DNA of 64,000 nt from Gautieria morchelliformis (GCA_015179125.1 WHVA01000429.1:35736-99735), one strand, 5' to 3'; positions 34,242 through 45,801 are shown, counted from the first letter of the stretch. The notes: generated by a model from the letters alone, not told the origin. Translations and numbers: made by a program.

Positions 34242-36043
34242 ATGAACGACAAGGAAGAGCCGGGCGATGCTGTCCCAGCGTGTAAGATGCTGAGCCGTGC
34301 AGAGCATTTACGAAAACTGACGTTTCGTTGGTTTGAGGTCGTTCAGCGCAGCGCGGGAGTTGGACGGCATTTATCAAGTCGTGAGTTTCCTCTTGAGATT
34401 GTTGGATGAGCTACCGTAATAACGTGTGCATGATAGCATTGCGAGCGTTTCTGGCGACTTATCGAGCATGACTGCTCCGCCGTTCATCTTGTCGCCAGTC
34501 TCACTTACGGAATTTCCTGGTAAGAAGCATGGCTCTTGGGCGGAGTCTGGCGGATCATTTACGTAGCGTCAGCTTACTGGGCTGAACGACCCGAGCTGTT
34601 TTCCCAGATCGCAGATGCAAAGGGAGAGGAGGCTAGGTCGCTGGCAGTATTGAAGTGGTTCATTGTGAGTGAACTGTTACCTTGCATGATGTACGCCGTT
34701 CTGAGCATTATGCCATGTCACAGAGTACCTTGAAAGGGCAATATACCTCTCGCAATGATTCGATGGGTTCTGAAAAGAAGTAAATCTATACCCCTGAGCC
34801 TTTCAATGTAATGATTGATTTTCACTCAGACCGCTAAATCCCGTGCTTGGGGAGTGGGTAGATTCACTGCACCCACTATCCATATTCTTAAACTATGACA
34901 CTCAGGTTGTTTTACGGTTTCTGGCCGAACAAAAATAACCGGGGAGAAACACGGCTTGTGGTTGAACAAGTATCACACCAGTGAGTTCAAGGTGCTGTTG
35001 CCAGTCCGTTTAATTCAGTTTGTGTCAAGTCCTCCAATCACTGCATACATGATCACCAACCAGTCCAAGAAACTTGCTCTTCAAGGGCACTCCGCCCAAA
35101 AAACTAGTTTCTCGAGTGGCTCGATCATAGGTATGTCCTCAAGCGGGACCAGCAGTATATTATTCTGGCGCTCGTTTAATACCATCGTCAAGTGAAACAG
35201 ATTGGGCATGCAACACTCACTGTGGAACTCCCTGGGGGACAGAAGGAAATCTACATAATAACACTGCCAAGACTACGTATCGACGGCATTTGGTACGGAA
35301 GCCCGTACATCGAGCTTTCCGAGTCCTCTTACATACAGTCGTCTTCTGGATGGTTGTCAACTGTGCGTGGTCTCCTTAATTTCCTACGATCATCCTGGCT
35401 GAGTGGCGCAGATTGAATACAAAGGGAAAGGCTATTTTTCGGGAAAGACTCACTCGTTTAAGGCAGTGGTTACACCCCCTGGCTCGTCCACCGCAAGACA
35501 TACCATTGAGGGTCAATGGCACACAGCATCCAAGGATGCACACGGCACATTGTTCCATGACGTGCAAGGTCCAAAGGAAGAGGTGAGCACCGAGCCCATC
35601 AAGGAGCAGGGCGAGTGGGAGAGCAGAAGGCTTTGGCGCCTCGTTTCCCAAGGGATCAGAGAATCCGACTTTGAGACGGCTAGCCGGGAGAAAAGTAAGA
35701 TTGAGGTAAGTGTTCTCTCTCCTGTCAATCTCGAAATCTATCAGGAGTATGGTTTGACCTGATTGTCGTTCTTATTCCCTGGTCGTGCTAGAATGAGCAA
35801 CGGCAGAGACGGAAAGACGAGCTAGCAGCAGGAACGCCGTGGCAACTCAAGCATTTTACTCATGTCTCCAGCGACCCCGAATGTATGTATGCGTTTACTT
35901 TCACCCCCCTTCCCTCTCCCTCTATGTTAAAAACTAAAGCACGGGAACCGTGACCATCTCTAGATGAAAAACTCGGCAAGTTATTCAAAGTCCAACCTCC
36001 AACAGAAGACGTCTATGTCTACAACGGGAATGGGCCTGCGTGA
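34242..36043 (+). CDS. KES1: Oxysterol-binding protein, KES1/OSH4 type, 379 aa
   Basis: Twelve exons: 34,242-34,281; 34,347-34,380; 34,437-34,519; 34,573-34,664; 34,724-34,779; 34,830-34,853; 34,906-34,980; 35,030-35,130; 35,193-35,362; 35,412-35,705; 35,792-35,882; 35,964-36,043. The frame closes. Hallmarks: a lid-region start (DAVPASQRGSW), NPVLGE, and the family signature EQVSHHPP, which is split by an intron between the two His codons. The C-terminus has the expected WQLKHF and YNGNGPA. There is no PH or ankyrin domain, so it is the short Osh4/Kes1 class. Such proteins exchange sterol for PI4P between membranes and restrain Golgi PI4P signalling. Confident assignment. Confidence 0.94.
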
Positions 36044-36507
36044 CCATCGTGCTCACGAGTCATACCGTGTTTGCCAGTGGTTGTGTTGATGAGGAGATAG
36101 TGGGATGTTCTATTGTGACGGTATGTTAATAGGGAGATTGGGACTGGTGCCCATAGAATTACATCTTTGTACTGTAAGGGGGACTCATCACAGCATCCGT
36201 TTACTCTAATGTAGCCTATGGTGAGTCATCTGACCTCGTGTTCGGTAGAACCTAAGACAAGGCGCGCCCATTGGAGCCATCCAAGCACGGTAAGTAACCG
36301 TTCAGGGAATCGACGAGTGTGATAACTCGATATCCGGTATCGAAATGGTATTCTAATAGCTTGCGGCCGGTTTCGTGGCGTTTTCCATTGTTACGTGTAT
36401 TAATCAATATAGCTTTTCGGAGTCAACCCGTGTCGCTTGGCATTACATTTTTGCTGGAAATTTTTTTTTGGAAGTGGCGACAATTAAAAAACCTTTGGAA
36501 AAACAAA
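36044..36507. other. Intergenic, nothing recognised
   Basis: Downstream region of the oxysterol-binding protein gene up to the MITE. Short frames only. Confidence 0.4.
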
Positions 36508-36509
36508 TA

Positions 36510-36928
36510 ATGTCTCCTGGACATGATGCAATTCTGTCTCCGCCAAACAGCCTGATGTCACAGCGTGTTGGGGCCTTTGTCTCATCCACAATGCATTCCT
36601 GTCTCAACTTTATGTAGCTCGCCATGTACTCTACCAAAAATACGAGTGCGGGCTCGTTTTGTTGTCCGGATCGAGCACACCACCTCTTGATCGGACACAG
36701 TGGCACTAAACATGGCCCAAGATGTCCGTGCATAGTTTACATAAAAATTGAAGATATGATGCAAAGATAATTTTCCCCGAATGTCCTCGCAGAGAGCTTT
36801 CGATTGATCCACGGTTCATATTTTTTGGTGGTGGGGAGTAGTGGCTTAATGTTGAGATCAGACGGCTGGGTTATATTCGAGGACAGGCGGCTGTTTGGAG
36901 GAGACAGAATTGCATTCCTAGGAGACAT
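36510..36928. mobile_element. MITE-like element with ~43-bp terminal inverted repeats
   Basis: The left end (ATGTCTCCTGG ... CAATTCTGTCTCC ... CAAACAGCC, 36,510-36,552) is repeated in inverse at the right end (from about 36,888 to 36,928), with a small indel and a few mismatches. The 419-bp unit is flanked by TA on both sides. It has no coding capacity. The TA flank suggests mobilisation by a Tc1/mariner-type transposase, but the TIR sequence is not one I recognise. It ends about 140 bp before the start codon of the first dehydrogenase gene. Confidence 0.75.
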
Positions 36929-37069
36929 TAATATTATGCCTTGCAAAAACGTTGACACTCGGGGCGGCTATGGGGAAGCGCGCGCCCAGTGACAAAACCT
37001 GTGAAAAAACCACAAAGCCCAAGCGTGAAACACCCTATTGGTTCTGCCGTGGCTTCTTCTGAAGATATC

Positions 37070-38583
37070 ATGTCCGACACTATGAATACTGTGTATTACA
37101 CTGGGGTACTTCCATATAAGTTATATATGCTTGCAGCAGGTGATGACTTCCTTTTAACAGCCACGACAATTTGACGTGCGTGCAGTGCCCATCCCACAAA
37201 TTCAAGAACATCAGGTCTTGGTAAAAGGTGAGTAGCTAGCTATATAAGGATAGTGTACTTACTGATCATCATTTATATAGTGTCTTGTTGCGGTATTTAT
37301 TTGTACATCTTCTCCACAATACGGTCTGAACGTGTGATCCAGGCATTTGCGGATCGGACTCCCATTTTCACGAAGGAGGATTCCTTGTAACGTTTCCCGT
37401 AAGGTCTCTATGAAATCTAGTGTCGCCTGTCTTCAAGTTACTACTTGCAGTTTACCCCGGGGCATGAAGTGGTCGGTGTCATAGCGCAGGTGGGGACACA
37501 AATCAAGCATCTAAAGCAGGGCGACCGCTGTGTCGCAGACCCTACTGTGTTTGTCAGTATACTATTATGCCGTTCACTCGATCAAACTCTCATACCATCA
37601 CAGTGCGGTATTTGTTTCTTTTGTCAACGAGGACAGTCGCACCTATGCGAGGCCGTCTCAGGCCATGGGGTTACCCTCCCGGGCGGGTGTGCTGAATATG
37701 TCACTTAGTAAGCGCTTCTGCTCCCACCCACGGGTGAGCACTCGCTGACTGGTGGATCAAGCGACGCGAAGAATGTCTACAAGATCCAGAACTTAACGGA
37801 TGAAGAGGCGGCCCTGGTCGAGCCGACCTCGTGTGCTATCCACGGAATGGATCAGCTCAATACCCCAGCTGGAGCAGAAGTCCTTGTAGTTGGAGCAGGT
37901 CCCACCGGTTTGGTTCTCGCGCAGCTTTTGAAATTGAATGGCGCCATCAAGGTTGTCATCGCAGCAAACAAAGGAATCAAGACCCAAAAAGCCAGGGAAC
38001 TCAACGCCGGGGACGACTACATTGAACTGGACAGGGAACATCCAGGTCCACAGTGGGAACAGATAAAGAAAGAGTATCCGTATGGTTTTGACGTTGTCGT
38101 GCGCGTTGTTTTTCGCGACTGGTCCCGCCCCCCCTGAAACCACGTATTTCAGGTTGAAGCTACAGGTTCTGAAAAGATTGTCAATGATAGTATCAACTAC
38201 GTGAGAAAAGGTGGCACACTCCTGCTGTATGGTCTCTATGGAGCGGATGCCATGGTCCACTGGTCTCCCGCCAAGGTGTTTCTCAATGAGATTAAGGTAA
38301 GCGAATGACATACGAACGTCATATTACGGACCCTTACACCGAATAGATCATCACGTCGTTCGCTCAGTCCCGTTGTTTTTCACGCGCTGTCGCATACCTT
38401 GAGAGTGGGAAAGTCAGGGTAAAAGGCATGGTACGTACTGCCAATAGACTCCGGCGCAGAGTCCGAATGTGTTCACATATGGTTTGTAAGGTTACCGACA
38501 TATTCACTATAGATGACTATCAGAAAGCTCTTGAGAAAATAAACAGCCGTGATGCATTGAAGGTTGCTGTTAAACCAAGCTGA
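37070..38583 (+). CDS. Zn-dependent polyol/alcohol dehydrogenase, copy 1, 344 aa
   Basis: Ten exons: 37,070-37,105; 37,161-37,227; 37,281-37,292; 37,343-37,398; 37,451-37,552; 37,604-37,707; 37,762-38,098; 38,153-38,296; 38,347-38,430; 38,491-38,583. The frame closes, and the third exon is only 12 nt. A medium-chain dehydrogenase: catalytic zinc site C-GICGSDSH and PGHE; structural zinc cysteines [18 protein letters not shown](P) fold GAGPTG. The length and [13 protein letters not shown] block fit the sorbitol/xylitol/arabinitol dehydrogenase branch. The substrate cannot be told. It would oxidise a sugar alcohol in the cytosol. Direct tandem neighbour of a paralogue with the same exon phases. 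A MITE sits in its promoter region. Confidence 0.88.
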
Positions 38584-39682
38584 GAACATGCGGGTGAGTT
38601 TGGCCATACTGTCTTAGAATCGCCCAGCACTAATATTCACTTTCAGATTCCGCCAACCCGGTGAGGAGGCTTAGAGCGCGGCAAGGACGAAAGTATAATT
38701 AGTGAGCGTGATGCGGCTCATCATCGTCACTAGACTGCTTATTAACATGATCATGCGGCATCTATTGTATTTGGGACGTAGCGGGGAGGGGGACAACTGC
38801 AGCGTAGAATTCATCGATCACTAAAATACGAGGAAAAGATAAAGTCTTTGTGAAGAGTGTGCATGCGAGAAGAGTGGGAGGGAGGGAAAGAGCAGCGACT
38901 GTGCTGCAGTTAGCAGGTTCGAGGCGAGGCGAGGCGAGGGAGCGGCAGGCAAAATACCTGTGCGAAGGCGCATTCAATGCAAGAGGCGAGCGAAACGACA
39001 ACCACCTAAGTATAGTAACTTCATCCATGAACGCAGTTACATAAATTCTGGCTCCAAGGTTGTCATGTATGTTTGTTTCATTGTTTTGGATACAGCTTAT
39101 GCGCTTTTGGTTTGGGTTCTGTGCCTTTTTGTTTCACACATGCAGTGAGTCGAGAAACACCCGTTAATCCCAATTTTCTTGTATACAACTCCTGTGGTCC
39201 CGCATTAATTCTTTGATGAAACTGCGTGTGCTCGGAACTCACACGTGGACACATGAATTAACACGTGCCACTGGATTCTCTAAGCATTTACCATTAATTA
39301 CATAATAGCTAGCCTGAAACTGCAAGTCTACATGGCTGCGGTACGCCTCCAACGCAGCGCGCTCATGCGCTGGGGTATATACCATTAATAAATTATTACT
39401 TTGGAAATACCTAATTAAATGAGGCGTCAGAGCTAGCGGGCCGCCACTGCCCGGGGTTGAGTGTGTTCATATATGCAAGAACTTGCATTATTAAGTCCTA
39501 GGGTCCCGTGCAGCTTACCCTGTGAGAATCATAATAGCCGCAGCAAGCTCTCACTAGTCTGCTCTCAACGCCAAAGGTCATTCACCACCTCGTCGACCGC
39601 AGGAAGACAGCGTGCCCGCGCACTTCACTTGAACAGACAAAGCTCAGACACTCGAACTGAAAGGATACCTGGAATTACTGTA
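38584..39682. other. Intergenic between tandem dehydrogenases
   Basis: About 1.1 kb. A short direct repeat GAGGC(GAGGC)n lies near 38,921-38,940. The rest is unremarkable and holds the copy-2 promoter. It shows no similarity to the copy-1 upstream MITE. Confidence 0.45.
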
Positions 39683-41215
39683 ATGTCTTCTACAGATACT
39701 ATGAATGCGCTCTACTATACAGCAGTGCGTGTCCATTATTCTTTACAGGAGCAAAAGGACACAGATTAATTCTGACTTCTGTGACAGCCGCGGAAATTTG
39801 AGGTGCGTGCAGTGCCTATCCCACAAGTACAAGATCATCAGGTCTTGATGAAAGGCGGGTACATATCGATGGCACGAGCGATCTGAAATCTCACCCTTCT
39901 GTAGTGTCATGCTGCGGTTAGTAGTACTTCTCCGCACATGCGTTCACCTGGAGTCACTAAGAACGTTAATCAGGCATATGTGGAACCGATAGTCACCTCC
40001 ACGATGGAGAATTCGTGGCAAAATTCCCCGTAAGGTTGATTTGAAGTGTACACACATCCCTAATCCAAGACATACAATTGCAGCTTATCCCAGGGCACGA
40101 AGTAATCGGTGTGATAGCGCAGGTGGGACTACAAGTCAAACACCTTTTCGAGGGTGATCGCTGTGTCGCAGACCCAATTGTGGCTGTTGGTATATGCTTA
40201 CGTGGACAAGAAAAAACACTCACAATACCATAGTGTGAGAATTGCTTCTTCTGCCAAAAAGGACAGTTGCATCTATGCGATAACTGGGGAGCTCGTGGTG
40301 TTACCTTACCTGGCGCCTTTGCAGAGTATATTGTTTTGTGAGAGCGGTTGTTCCACGTCGGTGTTGCGCATCGCTGACTGTGTTCAGTGACGCAAAGAGT
40401 GTCTACAAGATCCAGAACTTAACCGACGAAGAAGCCACCCTGGTAGAGCCGACGTCATGTGCTATTCACGGAATGGATCAGCTCAATACCCCAGCTGGAG
40501 CAGAAGTCCTTGTGATTGGAGCAGGACCCACGGGTCTAGTTCTTGCACAGCTACTCAAACTGAACGGTGCCGTCAAGGTCGTCATTGCAGCCAACAAAGG
40601 CGTCAAAACACAGATAGCCAAAGAAATCAAAGCAGGAGATGAGTACATTGAATTGGACAGGGAAAGTCCAGGACCACAGTGGGAACGGCTCAAGAAGGAC
40701 TATCCGTATGGTTTCGACGTTGTCGTACGTGCCGTTACTCCATCTGTGGCCCAAAGTCATGTTTGTCCTTGTAGGTTGAAGCCACAGGTTCTGAAAAAAT
40801 TGTCAACGACTGTATCAACTACGTGAGAAAAGGCGGTGCCCTCTTGATATACAGTCTCTATGCAAAAAATGCCATGGTCCACTGGTCTCCTGGCAAGATT
40901 TTTCAAGATGAGATTAGGGTAAGTGAATGTCTGACGTAAAAGAGTCAACCTGGTGTAACTATTCTTCATACCGAGTAGATCATCTCATCGTTCGCACAAT
41001 CCCGTTGTTTTCCACGAGCCGTCGCCTATCTCGAGAGTGGAAAGATCACGGTGAAAGGGATGGTGCGTGTTGCTTGTAATTCCGGTGCAGAGGCTGAAGG
41101 TCATCACATTGGATCTGCAAAGGTTACCGATGTTTTCACGATCAGTGACTACCAGAAGGCACTTGATAAAATGAACAGCCGTGCTGCGCTGAAGATTGCT
41201 GTTAAGCCATGCTGA
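39683..41215 (+). CDS. Zn-dependent polyol/alcohol dehydrogenase, copy 2, 346 aa
   Basis: Ten exons: 39,683-39,724; 39,788-39,854; 39,905-39,916; 39,974-40,029; 40,084-40,185; 40,234-40,337; 40,388-40,724; 40,775-40,918; 40,979-41,062; 41,123-41,215. Exons 2-10 have exactly the lengths of copy 1; only exon 1 is 6 nt longer. Motifs: [13 protein letters not shown], structural cysteines [15 protein letters not shown], fold GAGPTG. The second intron begins GC, not GT (AAAG|GCGGGT), yet its ends and phase match copy 1. Either it is spliced as a GC-AG intron or the copy is losing function. Otherwise all frames are intact. Same reaction class as copy 1; substrate unknown. Confidence 0.86.
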
Positions 41216-42071
41216 GAGTAGGGGTGTGTGTGAGTTTGACGACAACACTATCCTTGTTCCAGCAATAATATTCCCAGATTGGGACCCCGACAACAACAAC
41301 AACAACAATGTGATCATTGTTAGCTATTACAACTTCGCGAAATAGTAGAGCAGACTCAGCTGGGATACAGAAGAGATTGCCTTGTCAGAAAGTGCTGTAA
41401 TTTGAATATTGATACGTCTGTAAGTCACCAGCCACGTACCAGATATTAGGCGAGAACTGGAAGAAAAAAAAGAAGGGTGACTCGGAGATGACGCTGCATC
41501 GAGCGGTGACAAACACGAGCATGGCGCAACCTAGGCTAGCTGGCAACGAGATGTTAGGTTAAATAATTCAGATATTAAGTTCCTACTTATATATCCGGCG
41601 AATTCCACACACCGCAGCAAATCACCATTGCCGGCAATATGGTGAATTTCCCGCACAAATCCAGGCCCGGCCGAACCCGCAATTTCTCCATGGACAAGGC
41701 TCAGAGCACGCCACTACCAATCAATCTGGGCCAATCCTTCAAGTGTCAGATGTGCAAAGCTCAACACCCACACAGCAACATCCAACGTGCCTCGTGAAAT
41801 GTGAATTTTACGCACACATCCTGGCCTGCCACCATGTGGAGTCTCTTGCTCATTGCCATTTATTGGCCCCCCTGGACCTCTTAGAACCCAGGCTCTGTCC
41901 CTTGCTTTTCTTGTCAGGATAATTGATAGATGTTTGAAGGACATGTTCTATATTTAAATACCCTTGCCATTTTATAGAGTTTGCAATGCTACACACACAT
42001 TTTGAGGAAATTGACCCATTTCCTGTTCAGTGATAGTACTTGACCTTGCCCACCTCCCTCCTTTTTCCCTC
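41216..42071. other. Intergenic, nothing recognised
   Basis: About 850 bp downstream of dehydrogenase copy 2. A short (CAACAA)n run lies near 41,290-41,308. No gene recognised before the TRIM target site. Confidence 0.4.
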
Positions 42072-42076
42072 TATTC

Positions 42077-42713
42077 TGTAGAAGTTTACGGGGTGGTCGC
42101 AGTAGGAAAGAACGGCTTGGTCTTATTAGGCGCCGAGCGCGCCCCACAAAATACAGCGAAGATTACAAACTCCAACACACCTCCTTAATCGAAGCACTCT
42201 TCAACTCCAGCTTCCCTGAAAACCAACTCCTGGAATAGCTCCAACAGCTTTCCAATACCGAGTGACCTCCCCGGGTAGAATGGGAATATTGAGGCCTCAA
42301 CAAATAAGGGCTTACACGAACCGCCTCAGAACACGAAGGCTTGGGTGTGCCATCCACCAATCTCAACAACAACTCGAGTTCCCATGGCTAATGATGAGTC
42401 CCGGTAATGACTGGTGACCGGCAACAAATGGTATGTGTGTGTGCGCGACATGGTTGGGGGTTTTTCGCGCGATGTGGTAAATGCCTGGAACGTCACAGGG
42501 CTTTGCGATGAACTTTACAATGGGAGAGCCCTCTCAACCCCAACACCGGGGGAGCACGCGTTTCGATCCCGAGGGAGCCAACAACTAGAGCGAACGGGCG
42601 GGGCCCATAACCTGTAGAAGTTTACAGGGTGGTCGCAGTAGGAAAGAACGGCTTGGTCTTATTAGGTGCCGAGCGCGCCCCACAAAATACAGCGAAGATT
42701 ACAAACTCCAACA
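42077..42713 (-). mobile_element. TRIM-like miniature LTR retrotransposon, 637 bp
   Basis: Two 101-bp direct repeats (42,077-42,177 and 42,613-42,713) begin TGTAGAAG and end CCAACA on the plus strand and differ at two positions. Both outer edges carry the 5-bp duplication TATTC (42,072-42,076 and 42,714-42,718). Orientation is minus. Adjoining the right LTR is GGTTATGGGCCC (minus strand, 42,612-42,601), matching the primer-binding site of copia-type elements that use half of initiator tRNA-Met. Next to the left LTR is a purine tract, AAGGAGGTG. The 435-bp interior has no coding capacity. It must rely on a copia-class helper. Confidence 0.9.
42601..42612 (-). promoter_or_regulatory. TRIM primer-binding site (tRNA-iMet anticodon half)
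   Basis: The plus strand reads GGGCCCATAACC, the anticodon-loop sequence of eukaryotic initiator tRNA-Met, directly abutting the LTR. Copia-type elements such as Drosophila copia and yeast Ty5 are primed by a half-molecule of this tRNA rather than its 3' end. Confidence 0.75.
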
Positions 42714-42718
42714 TATTC

Positions 42719-43535
42719 TACCATTGGGGTTGCCTGTGGTTTGCAAGCGGGTATGTGGTCTAGCGCTCAATTCAGCCTTGTCAGGTCTTGCGGTCATGGT
42801 TGGGTGTTTCTCCTTGGTGTTCTTGCAGTTCTTGGGCTTCTTCTTCTTCTTGAGCTTGTCCCCACAACAGGAAGAATGGGTGGGGTTGGGTGGATCATTA
42901 GAGACTCCACCCCTATCATCAGGTGACTCCTCACTACTCTCCTGTCCATCCTTCCCTGTCACACCACCCTTGGGCTGTTTGTGAGGCAGCATGTCAGAAC
43001 CCTGGTCCTCCAACAGAGGCTTGCGCTTCCTCCCCTGGGACTTTGGTGTGTCCCCAGACTTATCAGCATCCTTGGGTTGGCCCTTTTTTACCAACCTACT
43101 AACCCCTTTTTTGTTGCTGGCCTTGTTGTGTTGCAGGATTTCAGGGTTGCCATCATCTACAGGCCTCTTCCATGTCATTATTTTCAACCCACTGTTCTTC
43201 CTGGTCAGAGTGCCTCCACCACATGCAATACTCCTGCTCAAATCACTGGTATCACCACCAGATGAATCTGGGTCAGTTTCCACACCCCCTTCATCATTTG
43301 GATTGCTTGAGTCATCAGAGGTGGGCTCAGAGTCCTTGTCAGGGGACACCCTGTTTTCCAGTTCCGACACCACACCAAGTTCCGACTCCATTTCCAACTC
43401 TGCTTCCGGTTCCACTTCTATCTCTGACTCCGCTTTTGGAAATGATTCCGCTTCTGGGAGAACTTCCACCAGTTCTGTTCGCTTTGCCAATTCCACCCCA
43501 CCTTCCGACTTCCACTCTTGGAACAGTGTCGGGAG
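42719..43535 (-). CDS. Low-complexity acidic/basic ORF truncated by the TRIM
   Basis: An open minus-strand frame of about 270 codons. The first third is Glu/Ser/Val-rich (ELVEVLPEAESFPKAESEIE). The remainder is Lys/Pro/Ser/Asp-rich with poly-Lys (KLKKKKKPKN). I see no known domain and no ATG near the opening, so it may be an internal exon or repeat-derived. The TRIM cuts its 3' end; beyond the TRIM the same frame would run 13 more codons to a stop. A related ELVEVLPE-coding segment on the plus strand at 62,990-63,060 points to a dispersed repeat family. Confidence 0.4.
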
Positions 43536-43622
43536 TCAAGCGACTCACGTAGTAGGTGGCATCAAGGGTCAATCAAGGGTCAGGGAGGTCAGGGGGATGC
43601 AGGGTTGATGGCGAGTGCCGAG

Positions 43623-45586
43623 TGTTGTCCCTGGCTGCGGAACATAGTATAATACGGGCTCGCTGACATTGGGGGTCCTTAGACTTTTCTCTTTGGATTT
43701 CCCCTTGTCAGGTGTAAAGACAGTTGTTAATTCCCAGTGGCAGCAAACAGTCACTGTATAAGCTACCTAAAGACAGTTGTTAACTACAAGCTAGTTAGTG
43801 GTGAACTACAGTATACAGGTTAACGACTTACTTCCCAGTGGCAGCAAATAGTCACTGGGAAGGCTACATTACTGTACATGCGCGCATACACATATGTGTG
43901 TCTCAAATCGAAAGGGGGTCGAGCACAGACCAATTGTTCCACCTTCCCGGGTCATGCCGAGCTACAAGATGCTCGACATCCTACACTCCCCCTCAAGCGT
44001 TGCCATAGAGAGGCCGAGTGATTTTGAATGAAGGTCGAAGGTGGATGGGGAAAGGAATTTCGTAAAAATGTCCGCGGTCATGTTGGAGGAAGGTTTGTAT
44101 TTCAGTTGGATCGTACCGTCGGTAATTTGCTGCCTAATAAAATGGTACTTGACGTCAATGTGCTTCATCTGACGTAATGGCTTTTGGTGGTTAGCAACAC
44201 AATGGTTCCCTGATTGTCCTCGTAGATGATGGTGGGTTCGTCTAGTGTAAAACGTAGTTCTTGAAGAAGTCGACGTGTCCATAGTATCTTGCGCGCAGCT
44301 CTGGATAGTGCAATGTATTCCAATTCTGTAGAAGACAGAGCAACAATGCTCTGTTTCTTTGAGGACCACGAAATGGCACCGTTACCCAAAAATAAAGTGT
44401 ATCCGCTTGTTGATTTCCTATCCTCGGAATCTCCAGCAAAATCTGCGTCTGAGCATGCATATAAAGAGAAATTTTCTCCACCCAGTGTCAAATTCGATCG
44501 TGAGTGTGATATACATACTGAAGGATTCACTTAGCCAGATTCCAATGAGTTTGGCTAGGATTTGATGAGTATCGCGCCAATTTATTGATAGCGTGTGCTA
44601 TGTCAGGGTGTGACATGGTGGCAGCAAACATTAAGCTGCCTATAAGTTCTCGATATGGGAAATCCTTCGGTTGATTCATTTGTTCTTCATCACTCGCGAT
44701 CGTGGAGAAGTCAATGCTGAGGGGAATGGGAATTTTGGGTGGTTTTGTATTCTGCACTTTGAATTCCGCCGCTATTTCCTCAATATAACTTGTCTGCGAG
44801 ATATAAATAGAATGTGACTTAGCATTTTGAGTTATGGCTGTTCCAAGGATCCAATGTGCGTCTCCTTGACCAGACACGCCAAATCAATTGCTGAGCGTGT
44901 CTTCAAGCTCCATCAGTCGATTTTCATGACCTACTGATGTAGCGTCGTCGACCCAGAATCCAACGATGGCCCATGATCCATCATCCCATGTTTTGAAGAA
45001 TAATGCTTGATCGTGCTCTGAGCAGGTCCATTCAAGCATCTTCATAAACTCTTCAAGGGTTTTCCTCCATTGATTTCCACCTTGCTTTGTTCCATAAAGG
45101 GCTTTCTTCAATCTCACTGGTAAGTGTTCCTTCCCTGGTACTTTAAACCCTTCTGGTTGCTCAACCCATACATTTTCTTGCATGACTCTGTGTAAATATG
45201 CTGATTTTATGTCGAATTGACGGATTGTAAGGCCGTACACTGCACCGATAGCTAGAATGATGCGGAAAGTTTCCCATCGTATCACAGGAGCGTAGGTCTC
45301 ATTATAATGGAGACCCGGGACTTGACTATATCATTTAGCGACAATTTGAACTTTGCGCTTGGTGATTATGTCATTGTGACGTGTCAAACGCAATGCTGTG
45401 CCCGTTGCGAGGAGGCTCTGCAGGCTCGCTGAACACGTCATGATAGACCATGTTCTGCCATTCTGCTTGATGTGCTCGCTCTCACGCTTCACCTTCTTCA
45501 CCAGGTAAGTTCACTGCACCGTTTATGTTCGTTGGCTCTCCTGCAATATTAGCCGACATTATTACAGAGTCTTGAAATTGCTCATC
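43623..45586 (-). mobile_element. 5'-truncated Ty1/copia element
   Basis: On the minus strand: copia-type reverse transcriptase, RNase H, a polypurine tract (GAGGGGGAG, at 43,986-43,994) and an LTR starting TGTAGGATG at 43,985. The LTR probably ends ACAACA near 43,623. The element is cut off at 45,586/45,587 where gypsy element A begins, so gag, protease, integrase and the 5' LTR are missing. The LTR contains internal repeats of a CCCAGTGGCAGCAAA tract and a related inverted arm. Confidence 0.8.
43986..45300 (-). pseudogene. Copia reverse transcriptase-RNase H fragment
   Basis: Frames at 45,285-44,884 contain IRQFDIKSAYLHRVMQENVW and KKALYGTKQGGNQW, Ty1/copia RT blocks. The catalytic box is seen as GFWVDDAT, with V-D-D present. 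Frames at 44,877-44,527 hold the connection (SHPDIAHAINKLARY). 44,530-43,962 encode RNase H with YACSDADFAGD, KSTSGY and ALSSTELEY. At least three frame changes separate them, so no product is possible. Confidence 0.85.
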
Positions 45587-45801
45587 TGTAAATAACCTGT
45601 GTATCTACATGTACAATAGTTATTACATAATCCCAGTGGGCCCCTTAGGGACCCACTGTATAGGATATGCGTGGGAACCGGCCAGCGGTTCCCATCGCAT
45701 CTTACTCTTACCTGTCACTACGTAGCATTCAGAATACCACTCATTCGTCAGGTTCTGTAGTGCCCTTGGGATACAAGGTTCTAATATCGACACCCTTTAC
45801 A
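45587..45801 (+). repeat. 5' LTR of element A
   Basis: 215 bp from TGTAAATAACC to CTTTACA, aligned with the 3' LTR at 62,677 and the solo LTR at 4,868. Confidence 0.85.

Noticed and set aside
42540-42600. tRNA-like look of the TRIM interior near the primer-binding site
   Set aside because: A GGGATCGAAACGC stretch resembles a T-arm, but it is on the opposite strand to the anticodon-like sequence and no cloverleaf can be drawn.
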